A DNA stretch of 64,000 nt from Gemmatimonadota bacterium (GCA_025359135.1 JANYHJ010000175.1:49822-113821), one strand, 5' to 3'; shown: positions 1 through 9,422, counted from the stretch's first letter. The notes: generated from the sequence alone by a model not told the origin. Program-made: numbers and translations.

Positions 1-1296
1 ATGCAGATCGAGGACCAGCAGGGTCAGGTCACCGTGAGCCGCGTCTTTCCGGGCACGCCGGCCGAGGCCGCGGGCATCACCGAGGGCGACCGCATCATCA
101 TGGTGGACACCTCGTCCACGCGCGGCTGGAAGCTCAATCAGGTCTCGGAGCGCCTGCTCGGCACACCGGGCACCAAGGTGAGCGCGAAGTTTGCGCGCGC
201 CGGCGTCAGCGAGCCGATTGCGGCCACATTCACGCGCGCCATCATCAAGATTCCCAGCATCCCGTACGCGATCACCTTCGACGGGAAGATCGGCTACATC
301 CCGATGCAGCAGTTCAACGAGTCCACTGCATCGGACATGGCCAAGGCCCTGCAGAAGTTCTCGATCGAGGGCGCCAAGGGGCTCATTCTGGACCTGCGCG
401 GCAATCCCGGCGGCTACCTCGACCAAGCACTCGCCGTGAGCAACATGTTCATCGCGCAGGGCCAGGAGATCGCGTCGGTGCGCGGCCGCGAGGCGGAACA
501 GCGCTACAAGGCGGAGCGTCGCCCGCTGGCGCCGACGATTCCGATGGTGATCCTCACGGACGGCTACACCGCGTCGGCCTCGGAGATCGTGGCGGGTGCG
601 CTCCAGGACCACGACCGCGCCGTCATCCTCGGCACGACGTCGTTCGGCAAGGGGCTCGTGCAGACGGTGTACAACCTCGACGGCGGTTGGGCGCTCAAGA
701 TGACCACGGGCAAGTGGTTCACGCCGAGCGGCCGCACGATCCAGAAGGAGCGCAAGTTGCTCGCCGACGGCCGCTTCGTGGAGACGCATCCCGATTCGCT
801 CGAGAGCGATTCGGCGCGCAAGGCGCGTCCCGCGTTCAAGTCCGATGCTGGCCGGGTGGTCTTCGGCGGCGGCGCCGTGACGCCCGACCTGATCATCCGC
901 CCGGACACGTTCACGACAGTGGAGCAGTCGTTCATCAGGACGATCGCGCCGAAGTCGCAGGAGATCTACATCCAGCTCTATGAATTCGCGCTCGGCCAGC
1001 GGGGCAAGGTCACGGCCGACTTCCAGGTGACGCCGGCGTGGCGTGATTCGCTGTTCCGCCGCATCACCGCGGCCGGCGTCAAGGTCGAGCGTCCGATGTA
1101 CGACCACGCGTCCAAGTACGTCGACCGCCTGATCGAGAACCGGGTCGCTCGCTTCGCCTTCGGTGATTCCACCGCCAAGCGTCGTGACATCGACGACGAC
1201 GTGCAGCTGCGTCGCGCGCTCGAGATCCTTCGCAAGGGTCAGTCGCAGAAGGAACTCTTCGCCATTGCTGCGCGCGCTGCCACCAGCAACCAGTAG
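1..1296 (+). CDS. S41 family C-terminal processing peptidase (5' end outside window)
   Basis: Carboxy-terminal processing protease of the CtpA/Prc type, which degrades or trims periplasmic proteins at exposed C-termini. A PDZ domain occupies roughly residues 1-85 of the visible part (the GTPAEAAGI and GDRI segments are typical), followed by the S41 core. The catalytic dyad is visible as S192 (in TASASEIVAGAL) and K217 (in SFGKG); their 25-residue spacing matches CtpB and Prc. The family has an N-terminal signal peptide and a further N-terminal segment that are missing here, so the ATG at base 1 is almost certainly an internal Met and the gene starts upstream of the window. The roughly 130 residues after the peptidase core are less conserved. 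Confidence 0.93.
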   Translation: MQIEDQQGQVTVSRVFPGTPAEAAGITEGDRIIMVDTSSTRGWKLNQVSERLLGTPGTKVSAKFARAGVSEPIAATFTRAIIKIPSIPYAITFDGKIGYIPMQQFNESTASDMAKALQKFSIEGAKGLILDLRGNPGGYLDQALAVSNMFIAQGQEIASVRGREAEQRYKAERRPLAPTIPMVILTDGYTASASEIVAGALQDHDRAVILGTTSFGKGLVQTVYNLDGGWALKMTTGKWFTPSGRTIQKERKLLADGRFVETHPDSLESDSARKARPAFKSDAGRVVFGGGAVTPDLIIRPDTFTTVEQSFIRTIAPKSQEIYIQLYEFALGQRGKVTADFQVTPAWRDSLFRRITAAGVKVERPMYDHASKYVDRLIENRVARFAFGDSTAKRRDIDDDVQLRRALEILRKGQSQKELFAIAARAATSNQ

Positions 1297-1343
1297 TTTC
1301 CCCCACGTTCATCGCGCCGCCCCGATCGGGGCGGCTGGACCAC

Positions 1344-2411
1344 ATGATCCTTCGCTCCGTAGTCGCCGCCGCGCTCGTCGCGGCGGTGCCGTTTGGCCCC
1401 CTGCGCGCGCAGGCCGCGCGACCGCTCCCACGCCCCGTCCCGTCCGATTCCGGCGAGCGCCACTTCCGGAAGATCACGCAGCTCACCGACGGCGGCGAGA
1501 ACGCGGAAGCGTACTTCAGTCACGACGGCAAGTGGCTGACGTTCCAGAGCACGCGCGATGGTCGCACCTGTGACCAGCAATACGTGATGCAGCTGGCCAC
1601 GGCGAAGACGACGCGCATCTCGACGGGGCAGGGCAAGACGACGTGCGGCTATTTCTTGCCGGGAGACAAGCGGCTCTTCTTCGGCTCGTCGCACGCGGTG
1701 GACACGGCCTGCGCGCCCAAGCCCGACCCGAGCAAGGGCTACGTGTGGCGCCTCGATCCCTACGACATCTACTTCGCCAACCGCGACGGGTCGGGGCTCA
1801 CGCGCCTCACGAACTACGGCGTGTACACGGCCGAGGGCGTGCTTTCGCCGGATGGCAAGCGGATCGTGTTCACGTCGCTCAAGGACGGCGACTTGGACAT
1901 CTACACGATGAACGTGGACGGCACCGACATCAAGCGACTCACGTACCAGCCGGGCTATGACGGTGGGCCGTGGTGGTCGCCTGACGGCAAGCAGATCGTC
2001 TATCGCGCCTGGCACTACCCCGCGTCGGATTCAGCCGGCCTGCACACCTACCAGGATCTTCTCAAGCAAGGCCTCGTGCGTCCCGGCAAGATGGAGCTGT
2101 GGGTGATGGACGCCGACGGCGGCAACCAGCGACAGATCACCAACCTGGGCGGCGCGAACTTCGGGCCCTCGTGGGCGCCCGGCGGCAAGCAGATCGTGTT
2201 CTCGAGCAACTACAAGAATCCGCGGTCGCGCAACTTCGACCTCTTTCTCGTCAACCTCGACGGTAGCGGGCTCGAGCAGCTGACGTACAACAAGGATTTC
2301 GACGGCTTCCCGATGTTCAGCCCGGACGGGAAGAAGATCGTCTGGGCGAGCAACCGGCACGACACGAAGGAAGGCGAGACGAACTTGTTCATCGCGGAGT
2401 GGGTGCCGTAG
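1344..2411 (+). CDS. TolB-like PD40 beta-propeller protein, secreted
   Basis: 355 aa with an N-terminal signal peptide (hydrophobic stretch ending near PLRAQA), so probably periplasmic. The rest is a series of PD40/TolB-type propeller blades: repeated segments of the form LSPDGKRIVFTS, WSPDGKQIVYRA, WAPGGKQIVFSS and FSPDGKKIVWAS, each preceded by DIYTMN or LWVMD-like strands. Such propellers bind proteins or sugars and usually have no enzymatic residues; none are evident here. It lies 47 bases after the S41 peptidase in the same direction and may be cotranscribed. It is not TolB itself, because no Tol-Pal genes are nearby. Confidence 0.85.
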   Translation: MILRSVVAAALVAAVPFGPLRAQAARPLPRPVPSDSGERHFRKITQLTDGGENAEAYFSHDGKWLTFQSTRDGRTCDQQYVMQLATAKTTRISTGQGKTTCGYFLPGDKRLFFGSSHAVDTACAPKPDPSKGYVWRLDPYDIYFANRDGSGLTRLTNYGVYTAEGVLSPDGKRIVFTSLKDGDLDIYTMNVDGTDIKRLTYQPGYDGGPWWSPDGKQIVYRAWHYPASDSAGLHTYQDLLKQGLVRPGKMELWVMDADGGNQRQITNLGGANFGPSWAPGGKQIVFSSNYKNPRSRNFDLFLVNLDGSGLEQLTYNKDFDGFPMFSPDGKKIVWASNRHDTKEGETNLFIAEWVP

Positions 2412-2439
2412 GCGCCGTGCGCAACCAGCGGCTGCTCGC

Positions 2440-3486
2440 CTAGTTGTCGTCCCCGCCGCCGAGCCACGCGCGCACCATGCGCGCCACGCGCTCGGCACTT
2501 GGTGGGTCGAGATTGGCGAGCACGACCAGATCGTAGCCGCCGGGCAGCGCGCCCTCGACGACGGCGTTGATGCCACCGCTGCCGCCGGCGATGCCGACGC
2601 CCGCTGGCGGTCCACCTGGCACCTTCTGCTCGCGCAGTGCCTGCACGAAGCGCATGAGGTACTGCGCGGTACTGTAGCCACCGCCCGCTGCACTTCCGCG
2701 TCCGGGAAGGTCATCGGTGTTGGGCTTGAGCGGCGCGTCGCCCCGGGCACCGTCTCGGCCGGTGGTGTAGCCGACAGCCGTGTTGGCCGGCAGCGAGTCC
2801 ACCGCCCACGCCGCCGTGCGTGACAGTCCTGCGGGACCGTACACGTGCGCACGCATGTAGTCGTAGTAGTCCTCGCCAGACACGCGGCCGATGATTTCGC
2901 CGAGCACCACGTAGCACGCATTGCAGTACTGTTGCCGCGTGCCCGGCGCGAAGGCCGGTGCCTCGTTCACGAACAGGGCCAAGTAGTCGCGGTTGTGACG
3001 AATGGACGACCGCGGCCGGCCCGGCAACGTGCCGAAGATGTGGCCGCCCAGTCCGGCACGATGGCCGAGGAGCTGCCGGATGGTCACGGACTTCGCGATG
3101 GCCTGATTCGGATAGTCGGGCCAGTACACGGAGATCGTCGAGTCAGGATTCACCTTGCCGGCCAGGGTCAACTGCCGGATCGCGACCTGTGTGAAGAGCT
3201 TGTTGATGGAGCCAAGGTTGAAGGCTGTCTCGACGGTGTTCGGCAGCTTCCTCGCGTGGACGGCCATGCCGTACGCGCGTTCCCACACGGGCGCACCGTT
3301 CTTCGCCACGAGCACGACGCCGGAAAACGCGCCCCGCTTCGCCAGCGAATCCATGGTCCCGCTCAGGCGCTGGACGAGCTCCGCCTGCGTGATCAGTGGA
3401 GCGCGCGGTGGACCGCCAGACGGTTGCTGCGCCGGCAGCGCGACGGGAAAGGAGAGCAGCGCGCAGGCGATGAGATGGCGAATCAT
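2440..3486 (-). CDS. serine beta-lactamase-like hydrolase (class C/esterase fold)
   Basis: 348 aa with a signal peptide (MIRHLIACALLSFPVALPAQ). The beta-lactamase/transpeptidase fold is shown by the SxxK motif S93-I-N-K96, the YxN motif Y187-C-N189, and a glycine-rich third motif region (GGSGGINAVVEG). The family includes class C beta-lactamases, D-alanyl-D-alanine peptidases and esterases; a resistance role cannot be inferred from sequence alone. A Cys inside the YxN motif instead of Ser or Ala is slightly unusual. The gene is convergent with the TolB-like gene, 28 bases apart, with no clear terminator between. Confidence 0.88.
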   Translation of the reverse strand: MIRHLIACALLSFPVALPAQQPSGGPPRAPLITQAELVQRLSGTMDSLAKRGAFSGVVLVAKNGAPVWERAYGMAVHARKLPNTVETAFNLGSINKLFTQVAIRQLTLAGKVNPDSTISVYWPDYPNQAIAKSVTIRQLLGHRAGLGGHIFGTLPGRPRSSIRHNRDYLALFVNEAPAFAPGTRQQYCNACYVVLGEIIGRVSGEDYYDYMRAHVYGPAGLSRTAAWAVDSLPANTAVGYTTGRDGARGDAPLKPNTDDLPGRGSAAGGGYSTAQYLMRFVQALREQKVPGGPPAGVGIAGGSGGINAVVEGALPGGYDLVVLANLDPPSAERVARMVRAWLGGGDDN

Positions 3487-3636
3487 GCGGGGGTTCGTGA
3501 AGGTCGTGAGGTGGCGGACAACGTGTCATGCCCACCCGTGATTGGGCACCCCCCGTGACGGCACGGTTGCCATCCACGCCCCTACCGCACGCCCCCGCGT
3601 GCCGCGTACTATCCGGCGACCCCAGCCACTCCGCGC

Positions 3637-4695
3637 ATGCTGTTCATCGGACTCCTCGCTGCCGTTGCCGCCGCTCTCCTGCTCGCATCCTTCAAGGTCG
3701 TCGGTCAGGCGGAGGTCATGGTCATCGAGCGATTCGGGCGCTTCGATCGACTCGCGCGTTCCGGCCTCAACATCCTCTTGCCGCTGATCGAACGGCCCCG
3801 CACGATCGACGTGCGCTATTTCGAGGCCGATGCCAGCGGCATCAAGAAGATCACGGCCGGCTCTACGGCGCACATCGACCTGCGCGAGCAGGTGCTCAGC
3901 TTCCCGAGCCAGCCGGTGATCACGAAGGACAACGTCACGATCGACATCGACGCCGTGCTCTACTATCGCGTGGCCGATCCGCAGAAGGCCACCTACGCGG
4001 TGCAGAACCTGCCTTTCGCGCTCGAGACCCTCACGCGCACCACGCTGCGCAACATCGTCGGCGAGATCGAACTCGACCAGACCCTGGCGTCGCGCGACAT
4101 GATCAACAAGCGCATGCGCGAGGTCATCGAGGAGGCGGCGATCTCGTGGGGCGTGGACGTGACGCGCGTCGAGCTCCAGTCCATCGAGCCGCCGCGCGAC
4201 ATCCAGCAGTCGATGGAGCTGCAGATGCGCGCCGAACGGGAGCGCCGCGCGGCGGTCACCAACGCTGAGGCGACGAAGCGCGCCGCGATCCTCGAATCCG
4301 AAGGCTCGAAGGAGTCGCAGGCCCTGCGCGCACAGGGCGAGAAGGAAGCCGCCGTGTTGCGCGCGCAAGGACTCGCGGAGGCGCGCATCACGATGGCCGA
4401 GGCGGAAGCCGAAGCCATTCGGCGCATTGCGGCGGCGCTGCCGGACGGCGACGTGGCCACCTACCTGCTCGGGATGAAGTATCTCGAGGCGCTCCCCCAG
4501 CTCGCACAGGGCAAAGGCACCACCATCTTCCTGCCGTCCGAAGCGACCGGCGTGATGGGAGCGCTGGGTGGGCTCAAGGAGTTGCTCAAGAGCTCCGCCG
4601 TCGCGAACGAGCCGGCCGTGGCCGCACGCACATCCACGGTATCCGCGCGCGCCACCATCGATCCGACCGGAGGCCCGACGACGGGCCGCGGATGA
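3637..4695 (+). CDS. SPFH/Band 7 (stomatin-paraslipin type) membrane protein
   Basis: 352 aa. One N-terminal transmembrane segment (about residues 2-22) is followed by an SPFH domain with the typical stomatin sequence VIERFGRFDR and an RPRTIDVR-like strand. A long alanine/glutamate-rich coiled coil (about residues 190-265) follows, as in slipins and HflK/QmcA proteins. These proteins oligomerise on the membrane and scaffold proteases or organise lipid domains. The NfeD partner often found beside slipins is absent. It is the first gene of a pair with the small zinc-ribbon gene, which overlaps its stop by 4 bases. A second, different SPFH gene occurs at 10391. Confidence 0.9.
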   Translation: MLFIGLLAAVAAALLLASFKVVGQAEVMVIERFGRFDRLARSGLNILLPLIERPRTIDVRYFEADASGIKKITAGSTAHIDLREQVLSFPSQPVITKDNVTIDIDAVLYYRVADPQKATYAVQNLPFALETLTRTTLRNIVGEIELDQTLASRDMINKRMREVIEEAAISWGVDVTRVELQSIEPPRDIQQSMELQMRAERERRAAVTNAEATKRAAILESEGSKESQALRAQGEKEAAVLRAQGLAEARITMAEAEAEAIRRIAAALPDGDVATYLLGMKYLEALPQLAQGKGTTIFLPSEATGVMGALGGLKELLKSSAVANEPAVAARTSTVSARATIDPTGGPTTGRG

Positions 4696-4916
4696 CCAAA
4701 CGCATCAGCGAACAGCAAGCCGAAAAGATCGCGAGGGCGCACGGCTGTGTGCGCTGCGGCGAGTACAGCTACAAGCGCGTGAAGGTCACCCCCGCCACGA
4801 TGGCCGCGACCGAGGAATTCCAGGAGTCGTGGCACGTGATGCTGCGCTGCGGGGTCTGTGGCGTCGAATCGGAACTCGGGCTCGACGATGAGGGCGACGT
4901 ACTCTACGCGCACTGA
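4692..4916 (+). CDS. small Cys4 zinc-ribbon protein
   Basis: 74 aa. Two CxxC knuckles (CVRC near residue 19 and CGVC near residue 55) are separated by about 33 residues, which predicts a zinc ribbon. The ATG overlaps the stop codon of the SPFH gene (ATGA), so the two are translationally coupled and probably functionally linked. I do not recognise a named family. The acidic C-terminus (LDDEGDVLYAH) is typical of small cytoplasmic metal-binding adaptors. Confidence 0.75.
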   Translation: MTKRISEQQAEKIARAHGCVRCGEYSYKRVKVTPATMAATEEFQESWHVMLRCGVCGVESELGLDDEGDVLYAH

Positions 4917-4982
4917 CGCCGGGCTGACGCGCTCCATACCTCATTCATGGTCAATCGTTCGTCATCACGCCACGAGGCGCCC

Positions 4983-5957
4983 ATGACGGTCCTCGATCTC
5001 TCCAAGCTCAAGAAGGGCGACCGGGTCCAGCACCCGCTCATGGTGCAGGCCCGGGATGAGCGTGCCACGAAGGATGGCAAGCCGTTCGTCACGCTCGCCC
5101 TCGGCAATCGCTCGGGATCCATCGACGTCGCGCCCACCTGGCAGGAGAAGCTCGACTGGGTCGAGGGGGCGATGCCCGGCAAGCTGGTGCAGGCGCTGGG
5201 CACGGTGGTCTCGTACAAGGAAAAGCGGCAGCTCGAACTGTCCGGCCCCCTCCGCCTGCTCCCGATGGGCGGACTCGCGCTCGACGATTTCCTGCCGAGC
5301 ATCACGGACGACCCCGAGCGACTGTGGGAGTGGATCGACAAGGAACGCGCCGCACTCAAGTCGAAGGCGCTCAGGTCGGTAGTCGACCTCTTCTTCCGCG
5401 ATGACGACTTTCGCGCGCGCTTCGAGCGTGCGCCGGGGGCGCCACGCGGACACCACGCGCTCGTCGGCGGGCTGCTGCTGCACGTCGTCGAGGTGGCCGG
5501 CATCGGCAAGTCGATTGCGAAGGTTATGCGCGCCGATCCGGAACTCGTGGTCGCCGGCGCGCTGCTGCACGACATCGGCAAGGTCGACTCGTACGCCGTC
5601 GAACCCGGCGGCTTCACCGTTACGCAGGCCGGGTTCCTGCTCGGACACGTCGTGCTCGGCTCGCTGATGCTCGAGCGCAGGCTGCCTTCGCTCCCGCCGG
5701 GAACTCTTTCGGAGTCGCAAGCGCTCGAATTGCACCACTTCATCCAATCGCATCACGGCGTCCCCGAGTTCGGGGCCGCCGTTCCCCCCATGACGGTCGA
5801 GGCCGAGATCCTCCACTGGGCGGACGAGGCAAGCGCCAAGGCGTCCGGCATGGCGTCGGTGATTGCCAGCGACGAGTACTTCGTCGATGGTCAGTTCAGC
5901 CTCGGCAAGCCGTTTCCGGTCGACAAGCGCGTCTGGCGCCGGCCACACGTTTGGTAG
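4983..5957 (+). CDS. OB-fold plus HD domain nuclease (YhaM-like)
   Basis: 324 aa from the chosen ATG, which is preceded by GAGG at 5-base spacing; an upstream in-frame ATG at 4947 lacks such a site. The N-terminal ~95 residues have the OB-fold pattern of nucleic-acid binding (VQARDERATKDGKPFVTLAL). An HD domain follows: HHALVGGLLLHVVEVA, LLHDIGK and the distal SHHGVPE segment supply the metal-binding histidines and aspartates. This order matches YhaM/CBF1-type 3'-5' exoribonucleases. Roles in RNA or DNA end trimming are known for YhaM; applying that here is inference. Confidence 0.85.
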   Translation: MTVLDLSKLKKGDRVQHPLMVQARDERATKDGKPFVTLALGNRSGSIDVAPTWQEKLDWVEGAMPGKLVQALGTVVSYKEKRQLELSGPLRLLPMGGLALDDFLPSITDDPERLWEWIDKERAALKSKALRSVVDLFFRDDDFRARFERAPGAPRGHHALVGGLLLHVVEVAGIGKSIAKVMRADPELVVAGALLHDIGKVDSYAVEPGGFTVTQAGFLLGHVVLGSLMLERRLPSLPPGTLSESQALELHHFIQSHHGVPEFGAAVPPMTVEAEILHWADEASAKASGMASVIASDEYFVDGQFSLGKPFPVDKRVWRRPHVW

Positions 5958-6106
5958 TGCATTCGCCCCGTTGACCATTGGCGAGATCGCGCGTTCACGC
6001 GCCCCTCTCGCGGATCGCACGGACCCTGCACAATACGGGAGCCACCCACGCAACGCGCGACGAAGCGCGACGTCACCGCTGACCCACCCCTGGCAGGAGC
6101 AAGCGC

Positions 6107-7028
6107 GTGACTGGCCGCGCCATCATGTTGGGCCTGTTCGTTCTGGCAGCCGTCGCGCCGACCGCCAGGGTGCAACCGCTGTCGACGAAGCGCCCGAAGC
6201 TCGCGACGGGCGCCGACAGCAACGACGCCCTGGCCTTCCTCGACCTAGGCCGGCGCGAACTCGAGGATGATCCCCGCATCGCGAACCTCGCCTTCTATAT
6301 GGGCATCGCGCCTGCAACCGGACCTAGCGCAGGCGCACTACGGACGCGTCGTCGCCCTGATGCTCGACGACCACGACCTGTTGGCCATCCATTTCGATGG
6401 CGGCGGCAACAAGGAAGAGCGTGCGCGCGACAAGATGGTGGACTCCATCTACGCGCTCTCGTTCAGCCTCGACCCGTTCCTGCATCGCGCGTGGGACAAG
6501 ACACTGCTCATCGCCTTCGGCGACCTTCGCGCACACAGCGATGGCTCGGCGCGCGCCAAGCTCGAGATCGAGGAGGAGCTGAGCACGTACGGACCGAGCT
6601 GGAAGGCGTGGCTCTTCTACTCCGCGGGCCGGTTTCGTGAGGCGCTGGACCTCTATGCCCGGGCGAGCCGCAGGGCGCCGAAGAACGACGCATACCTGGC
6701 CCGGCGCGCCGAGCTGCACATGCGACTGCTCGAACCGGACAGCGCGTTCAAGTACTTCGCGGAGGCCATCAAGGTGGCAAGCGCGACGGAGAAGAATGGC
6801 GACCGGCTGGTCCGCTTCTACCGGCCCAAGGCGGTCCACGTGTCCCGGGCGGCGCCGCACCGGCGCCGCCCGATTTGGTATCAATTTGCTACGAAATGGG
6901 CTTCGGCCGCACCACTGCGCGCCCGATCGTGTTGTTGTCCGTGCCAAACCAGATCGTGCCCGTCTTCGCGTCGAATACCATGTGCCGGACCGTGCCGCCG
7001 CCACTCTCGATCGGCGTCGGCGTCGTGA
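6107..7028 (+). pseudogene. TPR-type secreted protein gene with a 1-base frameshift
   Basis: Translation starts at GTG 6107 behind an AGGAG site and gives a signal peptide (VLAAVAPTARVQP). The frame then reads ALAFLDLGRRELEDDPRIANLAFY. The match to TPR-like sequence continues only in the +1 frame from 6300 (WASRLQPDLAQAHYGRVV), so the extra base is A6299. Downstream residues form helical repeats (SWKAWLFYSAGRFREALDLYARASR). The continuing frame has no stop until 7026-7028 and runs through a hairpin at 6847-6871 and 140 bases into the convergent gene, so the C-terminus also looks lost or scrambled after about 6840. It is either a decaying gene or carries sequencing errors. Confidence 0.7.
6847..6871. 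terminator. hairpin between convergent genes
   Basis: Perfect 10-bp inverted repeat GGGCGGCGCC / GGCGCCGCCC with a 5-base loop (GCACC), just 18 bases beyond the stop codon of the minus-strand propeller gene. There is no long T run, so it is best read as a bidirectional terminator or a 3' stabilising hairpin. Confidence 0.6.
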
Positions 7029-7899
7029 ACTGCTTCGTGTGCGGATCGAAGCCCACCAGGCGGTTCGGCTGCGCGCCCGTTTCCACGAACCAGAGCCGGT
7101 CCTGGTCGTCGACCGTCAGCGCGTACGGCAACGCGCCCTTGCCCATCGGCGCCTGCCACTCCTCGACCTTGCGCGTGCGCGGGTCCACCACCGACAGGAA
7201 GCCCCGCGTGTAGTCCACGACCCAGACGCGGCCGTCTCGCGTGCGCGCGATCCGTCGCGGGTGCGCGTTGCTGTCGGCGAGCGCGTACTCGGTCAGCTGC
7301 ATCGTCGAGGGATCCACCGTGCCGATCTTGTTCGTGCCGAATTCGCAGAACCACGGGTGACCGAGCGCGTCCATCACGATCCCGTACGGACGAGCCCCGG
7401 GCGTCGGCATCGCGATCAGGTGGATCGCGCCGGTCTTCACCGTGAGGCGGCCCACGAATCCGCCGTTCTGCACGGTGAACCAGAGGTCGCCGGCCGGGTC
7501 GAACACCATCGTGTGCGGATCCTTGGCCTTGGGATCCGGCATCGGGTAGCGGGTGATGGCGCGTGTGACGGGATCGAGGCGACCGATCATCCCGTTCGCG
7601 TTGCCCGAGTACCAGATCTGCCCCGCCCGGTCCACGATCACCGTATGCGGATGCGTGCCCGGGTCGACTTCGAAGCGCGTGAAGCCTCCCGTGGCAGGAT
7701 CGAGCCGGGCCACGTAGTTCCCCACCTGGCCGACGAACCAGATGCCCCCGTCCGCCGCCACGGCTGGATCACGCGGGCGGGACTTCTCCCACGGTACGGT
7801 CCACTCGTGTGTCGGCACCAAGCCGCTCATGCCCTGAGCGACCGCGGCAATTGGCCACAGCATCGCCACCACGAATCCCGCCGCCCCCCATCGCAACAT
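6889..7899 (-). CDS. Vgb/streptogramin-lyase-like beta-propeller, secreted
   Basis: 336 aa from the ATG at 7899, which has a GGGGAG site 6 bases upstream; the frame is open further 5' but without a comparable start. A signal peptide ends near AAVAQG. Propeller blades of the virginiamycin B lyase/SMP-30 class follow, with repeats such as GQIWYSGNANGMIGRLDP, GDLWFTVQNGGFVGRL and HPWFCEFGTNKIGTVDP. The true Vgb enzymes linearise streptogramins with a His/Glu/His set. Environmental homologues like this one are usually uncharacterised, so a lyase activity or antibiotic resistance should not be assumed. Confidence 0.85.
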   Translation of the reverse strand: MLRWGAAGFVVAMLWPIAAVAQGMSGLVPTHEWTVPWEKSRPRDPAVAADGGIWFVGQVGNYVARLDPATGGFTRFEVDPGTHPHTVIVDRAGQIWYSGNANGMIGRLDPVTRAITRYPMPDPKAKDPHTMVFDPAGDLWFTVQNGGFVGRLTVKTGAIHLIAMPTPGARPYGIVMDALGHPWFCEFGTNKIGTVDPSTMQLTEYALADSNAHPRRIARTRDGRVWVVDYTRGFLSVVDPRTRKVEEWQAPMGKGALPYALTVDDQDRLWFVETGAQPNRLVGFDPHTKQFTTPTPIESGGGTVRHMVFDAKTGTIWFGTDNNTIGRAVVRPKPIS

Positions 7900-8032
7900 G
7901 ACTTGTCTCCCCGGTGGTTCAGCCCCTCGAGCCCCGCGATTCGGCCATTTGGCGCGACCGGGCCCGTCCTGCATATTGCCACTCCTGCGCGCCGTTTGCG
8001 CGGGGTCCGCCCTTTCGAGCCGAGCTGCCGCC

Positions 8033-8620
8033 ATGCCTCGCACTGTCCGCCGCCTTCTCGCGTTGCTGTTCGCCAGTGCGTGCGCCTCGGGCGGCGGCGC
8101 CAAGGACGCGTCGAACGACCCTCCCGCCATCGTCGTGCAGAACACGCACAGCATCATCCAGACCGGCGGGCAGAACAGCATGGGCATCGGCAGCGGGATG
8201 ACGGCGGTGGTCCAGGCGGCCACGACCCGCGTCAACGTTTCTGCCGACAAGGTCTTCGCGGCGCTGCCGGCCACCTACGAGACGCTCGGCATTCCCGTCA
8301 CCACCATGGTGAGCAAGGACCGGATGCTCGGCAACCTCGAACTCAAGGCGCGAGCGCGCCTCGGATCGCTCCCCACCCGACGTCTCTTCGATTGCGGCAC
8401 GCAGCTCGGCGAACCGAATTCGGACAGCTACCAGCTCACGCTCTCGATCTCGTCCGAGGTCAAGGACCACGCCGACGGTTCGAGTACGCTGGCCACGCTC
8501 ATCCAGGGCTCGGGGCGTCCGGTCTCGTTCAACGGTGCCGACGTCCGCTGCACGTCATTGGGGGAACTCGAGAAGCGCATCGCCACGTTGGTCCAGGTCA
8601 AGATCGCCGAGCTGCGCTAG
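8033..8620 (+). CDS. predicted lipoprotein of unknown function
   Basis: 195 aa from the ATG at 8033. The N-terminus (RRLLALLFASACASGGG) resembles a lipoprotein signal with Cys at about position 17, although the -3 residue is Ala rather than Leu. The mature part contains an NTHSIIQTGGQNSMGIG segment and a mixed alpha/beta region. I recognise no family. It is divergent from the propeller gene (134 bases between the starts) and is followed 37 bases later by an esterase in the same direction. Confidence 0.7.
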   Translation: MPRTVRRLLALLFASACASGGGAKDASNDPPAIVVQNTHSIIQTGGQNSMGIGSGMTAVVQAATTRVNVSADKVFAALPATYETLGIPVTTMVSKDRMLGNLELKARARLGSLPTRRLFDCGTQLGEPNSDSYQLTLSISSEVKDHADGSSTLATLIQGSGRPVSFNGADVRCTSLGELEKRIATLVQVKIAELR

Positions 8621-8657
8621 GCGCCGGCCCGCACCCGTCCTCTCCGCCCACTTCCGG

Positions 8658-9422
8658 ATGCCTCTTCAGTTCGTTGATCCCTCCCTGCGTCGCGTACTCT
8701 TTGGTTGGCGCAGCCCCTCGCTCGGCATGGACATGCCGATCGTCGAGTACGGCCACGCGGGCAAGCCGATCCTGCTCTTCCCCACGGCCGCCGCCGACTA
8801 CCTCGAAAACGAGCGCTTCTTCCTGATCAAGGCGATGGAGCCCCTGCTCTTCGCCGGGCGCGTGCGGATCTTCTCCATCGATTCGATCAACGCGCACGCC
8901 TGGATGGACAAGACGATTCCCGTGAAGGAGTCGGCGCGGCGGCAGGCCATGTATGTGCGCTACGTCGAGGACGAGGTCGTGCCCCACATCCGTCGCATGT
9001 GCGGCGACGGCGCAACGCGCGTGCTCACCACGGGTGCGAGCTTCGGCGCCTTCCACGCGGCGAACTGCATGCTGCGTCGTCCGGACCTCTTCGACGGACT
9101 CATCGCGATGAGCGGGTTCTACGACTTGTCCAAGTCGTACCTCAAGGGGTACTCCGACGACAACTGCTTCTTCAACAATCCGCTCTGGTATGTGCCCGGG
9201 CTCACGGGCCGGTTCCTGGACCTGCTCCGCCGCGAGAGTCGCATCTGCATCGTGACCGGACAGGGCGCCTACGAGGTGCCGGACGCGTCGCGCCGCCTGG
9301 CCGATGCCCTCGGGGCAAAGGGAATTCCACACCAATTGGACGTGTGGGGGCACGACGTCAATCATGATTGGCCTTGGTGGCGGAAGATGCTGCCGCACTG
9401 CGTGCAGCGCCTGGGCTTCTAG
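8658..9422 (+). CDS. alpha/beta-hydrolase esterase (esterase D / PF00756-like)
   Basis: 254 aa, no signal peptide. The nucleophile elbow is G126-A-S128-F-G130, and the probable catalytic His lies in WGHDVNHDWPWW near the C-terminus. The extended start (GMDMPIVEYG followed by KPILLFPTAAADYLENERF) resembles the putative-esterase superfamily that includes enterochelin esterases and feruloyl esterases. Substrate unknown. The start is chosen from the position where similarity to the fold begins; the frame is open upstream into the lipoprotein gene. Confidence 0.82.
   Translation: MPLQFVDPSLRRVLFGWRSPSLGMDMPIVEYGHAGKPILLFPTAAADYLENERFFLIKAMEPLLFAGRVRIFSIDSINAHAWMDKTIPVKESARRQAMYVRYVEDEVVPHIRRMCGDGATRVLTTGASFGAFHAANCMLRRPDLFDGLIAMSGFYDLSKSYLKGYSDDNCFFNNPLWYVPGLTGRFLDLLRRESRICIVTGQGAYEVPDASRRLADALGAKGIPHQLDVWGHDVNHDWPWWRKMLPHCVQRLGF

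Noticed and set aside
2440..3486. Clinical-type beta-lactamase
   Set aside because: SxxK and YxN motifs define the fold shared with esterases and peptidases; nothing points to antibiotic hydrolysis.
6889..7899. Streptogramin resistance enzyme (Vgb)
   Set aside because: Only the propeller fold is supported; a resistance function cannot be read from this distant family member.
6637..8826. 729-codon frame crossing several genes
   Set aside because: It overlaps a convergent propeller gene and two forward genes; composition is Arg/His-rich without fold pattern.
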